DNA of 64,000 nucleotides from Streptomyces populi (GTDB lineage Bacteria > Actinomycetota > Actinomycetes > Streptomycetales > Streptomycetaceae). The stretch is from assembly GCF_002911015.1 (NCBI RefSeq), contig NZ_KZ626862.1, positions 34,438 to 98,437 on the forward strand, read 5' to 3'. A program made the translations under genes and the position numbers. Positions 24,931 through 33,227 of this stretch are shown piece by piece; position 1 is the stretch's first letter; each line of letters opens with the position of its first letter. Under the pieces are notes generated by a model, which made no database searches, had not been told where the DNA came from, and saw only the letters and a list, made by a program, of their open reading frames with translations.

Positions 24931-26403
24931 ATGACTGATCTATCCGTCGCCCCGGTCACGGTGAAGTTTCCGCACCGGTCCCGCCGCGGCATCCTCCTCG
25001 GCCTCTCCCTGCCCCAACTCGTCCTCGTTTCTTGCACGTTGGCGCTGCTGCTGATGACGGTGATCTCCACCGGACTGCTCGGGGCCGTCGTCCTGGCCCC
25101 GCTGTGGGCGGCATCCGGGGCGCTCGTCGCGATCCGCCGGCACGGCCGCTCCCTGATCGACTGGGCGCCGACCGTCGCTCGCTACGCACACCGCCGCCGT
25201 ACCGGACAGACCCTCTGGCTCGCCCGCCCCGTCACCCGGCCCCGGCAGGACGGCGCCCTTCACCTGCCCGGCACCGCCGCCTCGCTCAAGGTCGTCACCC
25301 CCGGAGACTCCGTCAACGGCGCCGCGGCCGTCCACGACCCGCACCACCAGACGCTGACCGCCATCGCCCGCGTCAGCAGCCGCGCCTTCGCCCTTCTCGA
25401 CCCCGCGGCCCAGAACCACAACGTGAGCAGCTGGGGACGCGCGCTGGCGGGCATCGCCCGCGCCGGGCACATCGCCACCGTCCAGGTGCTGGAGCGCACC
25501 GTCCCCGACAGCGGCGACACCCTCACCCGCCACTGGGCCCAGAACGGGCAGCCCCAGACCCCCGTCGCCGGACAGATCTATTCCGAACTGGTCGCCTCGG
25601 CCGGACCCACCGCCGCCCCGCACGAGACCTACCTCGCCGTCTCCCTCGACCTCAAGGCCGCTCGGCGCCTGATCCGCCAAGCCGGCGGAGGTTTGCCCGG
25701 GGCGTTCACCGTCATGGAGCAGACCACGGCCGGCATCGCGCAGGCCGCCCGCAACGCCGGACTCCAGGTCACCGGGTGGCTGACCGCGCGGGAGATCGCC
25801 GCCGTCATCCGCACCGCCTACGACCCGAAGGCCCTCGCCGCACTCCAGCAGTGGTCCGAGACCGGTCGCACGGAGGCCGACCCCGCAGCCGCCGGGCCCG
25901 TCGTCCAGTTCGAGGAGTACGACCGCCTCGCCACCGACAGCGCACGGCACGCGACGTACTGGGTGGAGAACTGGCCGCGCACCGAGATGGGGGCCGGGTT
26001 CCTGCACGGGATCATGTTCACGGCCGGCGTGCGGCGTAGCCTCTCCCTCATCTACGTACCGCAGGGGCTCGAGTCCGCGCTGCGAGACGTCCAGCGGAAG
26101 AAGGCGGCGATCATCGCCGACGCCAACGAACGCGCCCGCCGCGGACAAGTCGACTCCGAAGAGGACTCTGTCGAGTACGCCGACGTCAAGCAGCGTGAAC
26201 GCCAGCTCATCGCCGGACATGCGGACGTGGCCCTGACCGGCCTGGTCACCGTCACCGCCGAGACCGACGCCCTCCTGGACGCCGCCTGTGCGCAGATCGA
26301 GACCCACGCCGTCACTTCGGGTGTCGATCTCCGGCGGCTCAACTACCAGCAGCCGGAAGCCTTCACTCTCACCGCCCTCCCGCTCGCCCGGACCGCCCTG
26401 TGA
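24931..26403 (+). CDS. SCO6880-family protein (N-terminal half of a split VirB4 with PrgI-like start)
   Basis: 490 residues. Two membrane segments near the N terminus (LPQLVLVSCTLALLLMTVIS and LGAVVLAPLWAASGALVAI) resemble the PrgI subunit. The rest is soluble and follows the SCO6880 family, which aligns with the N-terminal, non-ATPase part of VirB4 (TYLAVSLDLKAARRLIRQAG, YWVENWPRTEMGAGFLHGIM). There is no Walker motif. The ATPase half is encoded separately at 26994. Start ATG 24931 has AGGA eight bases upstream. Confidence 0.8.
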   Translation: MTDLSVAPVTVKFPHRSRRGILLGLSLPQLVLVSCTLALLLMTVISTGLLGAVVLAPLWAASGALVAIRRHGRSLIDWAPTVARYAHRRRTGQTLWLARPVTRPRQDGALHLPGTAASLKVVTPGDSVNGAAAVHDPHHQTLTAIARVSSRAFALLDPAAQNHNVSSWGRALAGIARAGHIATVQVLERTVPDSGDTLTRHWAQNGQPQTPVAGQIYSELVASAGPTAAPHETYLAVSLDLKAARRLIRQAGGGLPGAFTVMEQTTAGIAQAARNAGLQVTGWLTAREIAAVIRTAYDPKALAALQQWSETGRTEADPAAAGPVVQFEEYDRLATDSARHATYWVENWPRTEMGAGFLHGIMFTAGVRRSLSLIYVPQGLESALRDVQRKKAAIIADANERARRGQVDSEEDSVEYADVKQRERQLIAGHADVALTGLVTVTAETDALLDAACAQIETHAVTSGVDLRRLNYQQPEAFTLTALPLARTAL

Positions 26404-26503
26404 GTCAGTCCCGTCGACCGACGCCCTGGCCCGCTGCTCTTCGCTCGTCCGCGACGGACCACTCGTCGCCGCTCCTGCCTCCCGGCAAGAAGGACCACCG
26501 CTT

Positions 26504-26965
26504 TTGACCTCCCGCACACCTCCAGGCGACGCGCACCCCTACCTCCGCGCCGCGAGCGCCGGAGTCCGCCACCACACCCGGGCCCTTGCCTCATCCGACG
26601 CGACCGCGCCCCGGCGGGCGGACCGTCCGCACCTTGACGTGCTCCACGCCCACCTGACCGCCCTGCTCCAGCTCCTGGACCGCCTCGCCGAAACCACCCG
26701 TCCGCCGCACCCCGCCGCCGGCCGTCACCTGGCCGGCGCGCACACCCGTCTCTGGCAGGCCACCAGCGAGGTCCACTCCGCCTTCCATCTGCTGCCCGCC
26801 AGCACCGCGGCAGAAGGCGAGACGAACATCTGCCATCCAGAGCGGCTGCCCGAGGGGCCGCCCGTTCTGACGATCTGCCAGCGCCACCTCGCCGCCGGGC
26901 ACGTCCTCCGCCGTAAGGCCACCCCCACCGACCTCCGTCCGCACGTCACGGCCTGTGTGCGATGA
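26504..26965 (+). CDS. Hypothetical helical protein between the two VirB4 halves
   Basis: 153 residues from TTG 26504 (AAGGA nine bases upstream). Helical core with HLDVLHAHLTALLQLLDRLA and HTRLWQATSEVHSAFHLL. The end has CHPERLPEGPPVLTICQRHL, with two Cys that could bind metal. It resembles small proteins that recur beside SCO6880 genes in Streptomyces, but no function is known to me. Its place between the two VirB4-like genes suggests a structural or regulatory partner. Confidence 0.6.
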   Translation: MTSRTPPGDAHPYLRAASAGVRHHTRALASSDATAPRRADRPHLDVLHAHLTALLQLLDRLAETTRPPHPAAGRHLAGAHTRLWQATSEVHSAFHLLPASTAAEGETNICHPERLPEGPPVLTICQRHLAAGHVLRRKATPTDLRPHVTACVR

Positions 26966-26993
26966 GCCCCGCCCGCAGAATCGAGGGCCCTCG

Positions 26994-28508
26994 ATGACGA
27001 ACCGGCCCGCCCGGCGCTCCCGCCGCGCCTCCGTCAGTCCGCTCTTCACGCCCGACGGCACCGACCGTGCCGGCCGCAAGGCCGCGCGTCGCCAGCTCGC
27101 CGAGGCCACCGCCAGGGCCCGCGCGGAAGCTGGCGCCCGCCAGACCGAGAGCACGTCTGCCGAGCACGAGATACCCGCCGCGCTCTACCCTCCGAGCGGC
27201 CGTCCTGGGACCGCCTCCGCGCGGGGGAACCGGTTGAAGCTGCCCGACCACCGCATGACGACGGCCGTGGCCGCCGGGGCATACCCGTTCCTGGCCGAAG
27301 GCGGCCTCGGCGCCGAGGGCATCTACATCGGGCGCGACGTCCACGCGGAAGCGTCGTTCGTCTTCGATCCGTTCGCGCTGTACGGCCGCGTAGAGGGATT
27401 CACCAATCCGAACCTCCTGCTCGCCGGGGTCATCGGCCAGGGCAAGAGTGCCTTGGCCAAGTCGTTCGCGCTGCGTTCGGTGGCCTTCGGATACCGCGTC
27501 TACGTGCCGTGCGATCCGAAAGGTGAATGGACGCCGGTGGCGGAAGCCCTCGGCGGCCGGTCCGTCGCTCTCGGCCCTGGTCTGCCCGGACGGCTGAACC
27601 CCTTGGACGCGGCCCCGCGCCCCGAGAGCGTGGCGGAGGCCGCCTGGGTCGGCGAGATCCGCAAACGGCGCCTGCTCCTGCTCGGTTCCCTCGCCCGGAC
27701 GGTCCTGGGCCGGGACCTGACGCCCATGGAGCACACCGCCCTGGACGTCGCCCTCGACGCCGCCGTCACCCGCGCCGCCGCCACCGGCCGCACCCCGCTC
27801 CTCGGCGACGTCGCCGCCGCCCTCAACACCCCCAGTGCGCTCGACGAGGCCGCCGGGATGATGTCGGGTCGGCTCGGCGACGCCGCCCGCGACCTGGCCC
27901 ACGCGATGCGGCGCCTCGTCCACGGTGACCTGGCCGGCATGTTCGACGCCCCCTCCACCGTCGCCTTCGACCCGAACGCACCGATGCTCACCATCGACCT
28001 GTCCCGGCTCGGCGGCTCCGGCGACGACACCGCCCTCGTCCTGGCCATGACCTGCGCGAGTGCCTGGATGGAGTCCGCCCTCTCCGATCCGTCCGGCGGT
28101 CGGCGCTGGATCGTGTACGACGAGGCGTGGAGGTTGATGCGGCACGTCGGGCTGCTGCAGCGCATGCAGGCCCAGTGGAAGCTCAGCCGCGGCCTCGGCA
28201 TCGCCAACCTCATGGTGATCCACCGGCTGTCCGACCTGCTCACCGCTGGCGACGCCGGATCACAGGGCCGCGCTCTCGCCGAAGGACTCCTCGCCGACTG
28301 CAGCACCCGCATCATCTACCGCCAAGAGACCGACCAACTCCATGCCGCAGCCTCCCTGCTGGGCCTGACCTCGGTGGAGACCGACGCGATCTCTCACCTC
28401 AACCGGGGCCGCGGCTTGTGGAAAGTCGCGGGCAGGAGCTTCATCGTGCAGCACCTCCTACACCCCCATGAGCTGGTGCTCTTCGACACCGACGCTCGCA
28501 TGCACTGA
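26994..28508 (+). CDS. VirB4-like ATPase (C-terminal half)
   Basis: 504 residues from ATG 26994. Walker A is GVIGQGKS at 145-152 and Walker B is WIVYDEAW at 372-379, with ASFVFDPFALYGRVEGFTNP before and IIYRQETDQLHAAASLLGLT, HLNRGRGLWKVAGR after, as in VirB4/TraE ATPases. It powers assembly or transport in type IV secretion. The first 90 residues are a basic, disordered linker. The usual N-terminal VirB4 domain is missing here and supplied by the SCO6880-type gene at 24931. Confidence 0.88.
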   Translation: MTNRPARRSRRASVSPLFTPDGTDRAGRKAARRQLAEATARARAEAGARQTESTSAEHEIPAALYPPSGRPGTASARGNRLKLPDHRMTTAVAAGAYPFLAEGGLGAEGIYIGRDVHAEASFVFDPFALYGRVEGFTNPNLLLAGVIGQGKSALAKSFALRSVAFGYRVYVPCDPKGEWTPVAEALGGRSVALGPGLPGRLNPLDAAPRPESVAEAAWVGEIRKRRLLLLGSLARTVLGRDLTPMEHTALDVALDAAVTRAAATGRTPLLGDVAAALNTPSALDEAAGMMSGRLGDAARDLAHAMRRLVHGDLAGMFDAPSTVAFDPNAPMLTIDLSRLGGSGDDTALVLAMTCASAWMESALSDPSGGRRWIVYDEAWRLMRHVGLLQRMQAQWKLSRGLGIANLMVIHRLSDLLTAGDAGSQGRALAEGLLADCSTRIIYRQETDQLHAAASLLGLTSVETDAISHLNRGRGLWKVAGRSFIVQHLLHPHELVLFDTDARMH

Positions 28509-28578
28509 GAAGCCCCGAGTTCACGGAGCTCATCCCCGATAACCAGCCCAGCCAGCACCGGAGCGGCCGATGCTACGG

Positions 28579-29004
28579 CTACTCGGTCGCCGTCGGCAGG
28601 TCGTGCCATGCATGTCCACAGTCGCCCTTGCAGTACATCTCGCGGCGGCGAGTGTCAGCAACGGCGAACACGGAGACAAGGACACGGAACGCCTTGACGT
28701 GTTCAGCGGAGGGCAGGCCCGCGAACCCGTAGCGGGGCGGGTCCATGCAGATCATCACCGAGGGGTTGGCCGTGGGCTTCACACCGGACCGCGCCACCCC
28801 CGCACAGCCGTCCGCAGCAGTAATGTGCGCCTGCATCGCATAGCCGGCGACCTCCTGCAGAACCTCCTGCTGGCGTGTCGGGGCGAGGCCGGAGAACCAG
28901 CCCGCACCAGCATCCAACGTACGGAGCCCTTGGGAGATTTCGTTGACAACCCGCTCGGTCTCGCGCCGGAAGGTGCTGCCGTCGTCGCTGCTCGGTTCGG
29001 TCAT
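28579..29004 (-). CDS. DUF5958 protein
   Basis: 141 residues. The core reads as DUF5958: NEISQGLRTLDAGAGWFSGL, QEVLQEVAGYAMQAHITAAD, AFRVLVSVFAVADTRRRE and a C-terminal YCKGDCGHAWHDL with two Cys and two His. Function unknown. It is the only minus-strand gene inside the conjugation-like block and lies convergent to the VirB4 gene and divergent from the next gene, so it is a separate cargo unit. Confidence 0.75.
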   Translation of the reverse strand: MTEPSSDDGSTFRRETERVVNEISQGLRTLDAGAGWFSGLAPTRQQEVLQEVAGYAMQAHITAADGCAGVARSGVKPTANPSVMICMDPPRYGFAGLPSAEHVKAFRVLVSVFAVADTRRREMYCKGDCGHAWHDLPTATE

Positions 29005-29128
29005 CGCTTGATGATTTCACGATGCCAATTCCGGACGAAGGCCCGTATCCGCACCCGAGGCAGCGCGGGCAAAACCGGGAACCGTCCGCTGATGAGAGGA
29101 GCTACTTCTGTCCGACCTCGACCAGCAG

Positions 29129-29641
29129 ATGCTGCTGATCACCCTGGCCGGCCAACTGAACGACGCCGCCGACAGGCTTCCGCTACCCGACATGATCCAG
29201 CCCACTCCGGCCCTCGCGAAGATCCTGGAAGACGAAATCCGCACCGTCGAGGGGCTGCTGAACAACCTCTCCAGCGAGTCCGCCTTCCGCTTCCGGGCCG
29301 GCAGCCGCGAACCTCTCCCGCCCGCCGCCCACATCAGACAGACCACCACCGCACTCGTGAAGGCTGCTGAACCAGTCGGCGCCGCGCTGCGCGATCTCGG
29401 CGCGGCCGTGTCCTGCCTGGGCCACGCCGACGACTGCCGACATCGGTCCGCAGGTCCCGAACGGGAACGGGCACTCGCCTTCGCCCGCGAGGGCCTGCTG
29501 TGGACCATCGCCCATGCGCACCGGCGCCTGGTCCACGCCGCGGCCCTGCTGCGCACCGCCGCCGAGCACCGCACCCCCTTCCCACCGCGGCGGGGAGCAA
29601 CCCTGCACGGCCCGCGGCGGGCGAAGGGGCCCGCTCGCTGA
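29129..29641 (+). CDS. Hypothetical helical protein
   Basis: 170 residues from ATG 29129. A CTG at 29108 is better placed behind AGGAG (six bases) and would add seven residues (LSDLDQQ), so the true start may be CTG. All-helical look (LAKILEDEIRTVEGLLNNLS, TALVKAAEPVGAALRDLGAA), a CLGHADDC pair, and a basic tail. Not recognised. It heads the second half of the plus-strand block, 70 bases before a coupled pair. Confidence 0.55.
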   Translation: MLLITLAGQLNDAADRLPLPDMIQPTPALAKILEDEIRTVEGLLNNLSSESAFRFRAGSREPLPPAAHIRQTTTALVKAAEPVGAALRDLGAAVSCLGHADDCRHRSAGPERERALAFAREGLLWTIAHAHRRLVHAAALLRTAAEHRTPFPPRRGATLHGPRRAKGPAR

Positions 29642-29710
29642 TCCCTGGTCCCCTTCCCGCGCCACCCACCTCGGCGAATGCGAATGCGCACTCCGCCCTT
29701 CAGGAACTCG

Positions 29711-30901
29711 ATGTTCACCCACTCCGCTGAGATCACCCTCACCACCAGCCGAGCCCTCGGTCTCGTCGCCATCGCGTCCGGCGAGAACTACCAACAGGCC
29801 GAACGTGCTTTGGACGACGCCGGATTCAGCCGCCTGTCTAACGGAGCGTTCGTCTTCCCCCTCACCAACCCACAGGCCACCCGGTCCACCGCCAGCGCCC
29901 TGGTGCATCATGCCCACGCGCACTGCGCCACCATCACCCCCAGCAGCAGGCCCTACCTCGGCGACCTGGGTGCCGAGATCGCCGCCCGGCTCCCCGGTTC
30001 GTGGACAGCCGAGCTGCAGATCTTCAGCCACCCGCTGTGGCAGGAGGACCTCTGGCCCATGCTGTGGGAGGCCGACGAGATCTACCGTGCCCTCGAAGAC
30101 CACCGCGTCCCCTTCGCCTCTGTGCTGAAAAACAGCGCCGACACCGAGTTGCTGCTGATCGAGCGCCCCGGCCACCGCAATGGGTACCTGCTGGGCGCTC
30201 TCACGGACCGGGAGCAAGAGGACCCCCGCACGGACCCCACCACACCGCACAGCATCGTGCTGTCGGCCGATCCCGACCTCGCCGCACACGCGATCGCCCA
30301 CACCTTCCTGCCCTCCTACCGTCGCGCTCTGCACAACCAGAACCTGAACAACGTCCTGCGCGGCCTGGAGCGCATCCGGGAGGAACATGAGACGCTCCAG
30401 GTGATCAAGAAATCCGGCCGCTACAGCGACGGGGTACCTCTCAGTACCTCCCACCTGATCGCAGGACTGGCACGGGACTTCGCCGACCGCGCATGGCTGT
30501 CCTTCCGCGCCGTACTCGACCACGCCCCGGGCCTGCTCGCCCGCTGCCGACCCGCCGCCACCGCCTGGCCCGATGACGCCGCGGCGCTGGCCCGGCTGCA
30601 CGAAGCCGTCGCCGACAGCCAGGACGCCTGGACCGAGTGGAACGACCTGCGACGCGACTTGTACTCGGTCCCCCAGACACTGTCCTCCCACGAGTGGAGC
30701 CAGGTCCGTGAGCGGCTCGGTCTCGCCGTCCTGCCGGCCATCGAGACATGGCTCGCCGACAGCGCAGCGTTCGAGCGTCAGGCCCGGGCCGCCGTGCCCG
30801 GTGGACCTGCCGCGCTGTCCGCGCCCAGTCCACGGCTACTCACCGCCACCGTGCCCGTCGTCGGTCACGCGCACACGGCCCGAACGGAGCGAAGCCGATG
30901 A
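29711..30901 (+). CDS. Hypothetical protein, paralogue of the gene at 37126
   Basis: 396 residues from ATG 29711 with CAGGA five bases upstream. The central part (residues about 90-180: ARLPGSWTAELQIFSHPLWQ, TELLLIERPGHRNGYLLGAL) aligns with LPGTWTSSHLPPDAKDDL and GAQLVVLDRHDERDGFLIAA in the protein at 37126, so the two are related. The C-terminal 180 residues are helical (LNNVLRGLERIREEHETLQ) and unique to this copy. No family name is known to me. It overlaps the next gene in an ATGA. Confidence 0.6.
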   Translation: MFTHSAEITLTTSRALGLVAIASGENYQQAERALDDAGFSRLSNGAFVFPLTNPQATRSTASALVHHAHAHCATITPSSRPYLGDLGAEIAARLPGSWTAELQIFSHPLWQEDLWPMLWEADEIYRALEDHRVPFASVLKNSADTELLLIERPGHRNGYLLGALTDREQEDPRTDPTTPHSIVLSADPDLAAHAIAHTFLPSYRRALHNQNLNNVLRGLERIREEHETLQVIKKSGRYSDGVPLSTSHLIAGLARDFADRAWLSFRAVLDHAPGLLARCRPAATAWPDDAAALARLHEAVADSQDAWTEWNDLRRDLYSVPQTLSSHEWSQVRERLGLAVLPAIETWLADSAAFERQARAAVPGGPAALSAPSPRLLTATVPVVGHAHTARTERSR

Positions 30902-31248
30902 GCGCCGAAGCGATCCGCATCACCCGCGGCCAGGGCGGCGAAGTCGAAGTCCACGGCCCGATCGACACCTTCGCCGCCAGTGTCCTGGCCCGCGCCGGAT
31001 TCGATACCTGTCCCACGCTGCGTGGCCGGTGGATTCGCCTCCCGTTCGGCCTCGGTCCCACCTGGGAGAACGAGCACGCCACCTGGGCCGCGGAAATGCT
31101 CACCGCCGCCCGCTACGACGTCGAACTCGGCCCTGACCTGTGCGCCACGTCGCCCGCCCGGTCGGCACCGCCGGTGGCGGGCCGCACGAAGGTCGCGATG
31201 ACCACGCAGCCCACCCCTGCCGGCAGTCCACGACGGCAACGACTCTGA
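30898..31248 (+). CDS. Small island protein of the AGF family
   Basis: 116 residues from ATG 30898, overlapping the previous stop. It contains TFAASVLARAGFDTCPTLRG, then ATWAAEMLTAARYDVELGPDL. The same plan (ARAGF, 25-30 residues, A-LxxAxYxV-D) is seen in the proteins at 31642 and 36409, so three paralogues lie within 6 kb. Function unknown. The C-terminal 30 residues are disordered. Confidence 0.55.
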   Translation: MSAEAIRITRGQGGEVEVHGPIDTFAASVLARAGFDTCPTLRGRWIRLPFGLGPTWENEHATWAAEMLTAARYDVELGPDLCATSPARSAPPVAGRTKVAMTTQPTPAGSPRRQRL

Positions 31249-31641
31249 CCCGGCCGCCGGTTCCGCGTCCGCGATCACCATCCGGCTTCCCGAGTGCCCG
31301 CATCTCGGTTCTGTTAGGCCATCCCCCGGTTCCGCCAACACCAGAACCGTGTGCCTCGGGCCGCCACGGGGCCGAGGCACACAGTCCTCAACACCTCCAT
31401 TCTTGAATCGCTTTGAGGAGATCCATCCATGGCAGTTGTTGGTACACCCGGCTATCAGAACGTGCGGAAAGGCGATTCAGGTAGCTGCGGGGCGGTGAGG
31501 CCCGCCCTGGAGCATGTCGGCAGTCATTGCCCATCGTTCGTGGTCCAGCCACGCACCGTTGATGTGCTGGAAGCTCCGGGCCCGCCTCGCCTTCGTCCAA
31601 CACCCCACCGCTTTCCCGCCACCGCCGACAGGAGATCCGCC
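31249..31641. other. Gap with nested hairpins, no clear gene
   Basis: CGGTTCTG at 31306 pairs with CAGAACCG at 31342, and the strong hairpin at 31349-31382 follows. An ATG at 31429 with GAGGAG upstream is in frame with the gene at 31642, but the 71 residues between do not look like coding sequence. Confidence 0.4.
31349..31382 (+). terminator. Hairpin terminator candidate
   Basis: GTGTGCCTCGG, a 12-base loop, CCGAGGCACAC: an 11-base perfect stem 100 bases after the stop at 31248. Streptomyces terminators often lack a T tract, as here. It would separate the 29-31 kb genes from those that follow. Confidence 0.6.
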
Positions 31642-32009
31642 TTGCCCGAAGCACCAGCAGAGCCGTTCGTGACGATCCGGCACACCATCACCGGCGAGAT
31701 CACCACCACCGGCTACAACGCCGCCGCCCGGCGGATCCTGCTCCAGGCCGGTTTCGAAGAGACGCCAGGCTGCGCCTGCCGAGCATCGGAACCCGGTACG
31801 GAGCGGACGCACGGGCCTGCTCGGCAGCCAGCGAGCTGCTCGTCGCCGGCCATCCCGTGCACCTGGACCGAGCCCTCGGTCGGCCGGTGAGCGCCGACGG
31901 TACGCCCCGGTTGGCCCGGTCGCCGATGTCGGCACAGTCCGTGATCCGCTCCGAGAGCGGCCAGCCTCTCCAGCACATCGCCAACCCCGCCCGCACCCGC
32001 ATCTGTTGA
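31642..32009 (+). pseudogene. AGF-family small protein, frameshifted
   Basis: TTG 31642 (AGGAG seven bases upstream) starts PEAPAEPFVTIRHTITGEIT and reaches AARRILLQAGFEETP. The matching second half, RLRLPSIGTRYGADARACSA and ELLVAGHPVHLDRALGRP, is in the -1 frame and ends at TGA 32007-32009. Joining them reproduces the layout of the proteins at 30898 and 36409. One base seems to be missing near 31766. Either a pseudogene or a sequence error. The unshifted frame stops at 31890. Confidence 0.6.
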
Positions 32010-32018
32010 AGGGCCCTC

Positions 32019-33227
32019 GTGTTGACCACACCCGGAACGCCTACCAGTCCAGCGCGCACCAAGGGCGGCGAACTACGGGCCAAGGTGGCCCGGCTGCTGG
32101 CCGACCGGTCGGCGGACACGCTCACCATCGGGGATATGGCCAGGCAGCTGGGCCACTCCCACGGCGCCGTCCGCAACGCCGCCCTCACCCTGGTGCGACG
32201 CGGCGAGGCCGACCAAGGCGGAACCGGACAACCGGAGTTCCGCGCGAACGGGAAAACCGCCGCAGCCGCGCAGACCGCTGTGATCAGCCCACCGGGCACC
32301 CACTCTCCCCGCGCCCAGGCGGCCACGGCCCGCACGACCATTCCCGCAGCAGCCACGCCCAGGCAGACCGGCCCGATCCGCCGCGCGGGGGGCCAGGTCT
32401 ACCACCCCCGGGAGCTGGCCGATCTGCCCGACGTCGAGGCGTTGAATCGCTTGCGCGACGCCGACGTGCCGGTGCTGCTCTACGGCCCTCCGGGCACCGG
32501 CAAGACGAGTCTGGTCGAGGCGGCGTTCCCGGACCTGCTCACCGTCGCCGGTGACGGCGACACCACGGTCGGCGACTTGATCGGCGAGTACACGCAGGAC
32601 GACGCGGGAGCCTACGTCTTCCAGTACGGTCCGCTGGTCACCGCGATGACCGAGGGCCGCGCCCTGCTGATCGACGATGCCACCTTGATCTCACCGAAGG
32701 TCCTGGCGGCGCTGTATCCCGCGATGGACGGGCGCAGGCAGATCCAGGTCAAGGCCCACAAGGGCGAGACCATCAAGGCCGAGCCGGGCTTCTACGTGGT
32801 GGCGGGCCACAATCCCGGCGTCCACGGGGCGGTTTTGACGGAGGCGCTCGCGAGCCGGTTCAGCGTGCAGATCCAGATCGGCACGGACTATGACCTCGCT
32901 CTGGCCTTGAGGATCGATGCACGGGTTGTCCGGGTCGCCCGACACCTCGCCCACCAGGTCGAACTCGGCGAGCTGGGCTGGGCCCCCCAACTGCGGGAAC
33001 TGCTCAGCTACCAGAGGACCGAGGCCGTCCTCGGCACCAAGGCTGCGCTCGCGAACCTGGTCGGCATCGCTCCTGTGGAGGATCGCGACGCCGTCGCCGC
33101 TGCCGTCATCAAGGCTGTCGGCGTCAAGGAGGTCGCGCCCCTCACCCTCGGCAAGCAGCTCTCCGCCTCGGCCGTCCGGCAGCCCCCGGGCAGCACCGGC
33201 TCCGCGCGCCGGGGCCGCGCGCGATGA
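32019..33227 (+). CDS. MoxR-type AAA+ ATPase with N-terminal winged helix
   Basis: 402 residues from GTG 32019. Residues 15-70 look like a small winged helix (VARLLADRSADTLTIGDMAR, AALTLVRRGEAD). Residues 135-390 are an AAA_5/MoxR domain with Walker A GPPGTGKT at 156-163, Walker B ALLIDD at 215-220, and sensor-like VVAGHNPG. MoxR ATPases act as chaperones with VWA proteins. The next gene (ATGA overlap) encodes exactly such a partner. DNA binding through the added winged helix is unusual for MoxR and is inferred from sequence pattern only. Confidence 0.85.
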   Translation: MLTTPGTPTSPARTKGGELRAKVARLLADRSADTLTIGDMARQLGHSHGAVRNAALTLVRRGEADQGGTGQPEFRANGKTAAAAQTAVISPPGTHSPRAQAATARTTIPAAATPRQTGPIRRAGGQVYHPRELADLPDVEALNRLRDADVPVLLYGPPGTGKTSLVEAAFPDLLTVAGDGDTTVGDLIGEYTQDDAGAYVFQYGPLVTAMTEGRALLIDDATLISPKVLAALYPAMDGRRQIQVKAHKGETIKAEPGFYVVAGHNPGVHGAVLTEALASRFSVQIQIGTDYDLALALRIDARVVRVARHLAHQVELGELGWAPQLRELLSYQRTEAVLGTKAALANLVGIAPVEDRDAVAAAVIKAVGVKEVAPLTLGKQLSASAVRQPPGSTGSARRGRAR

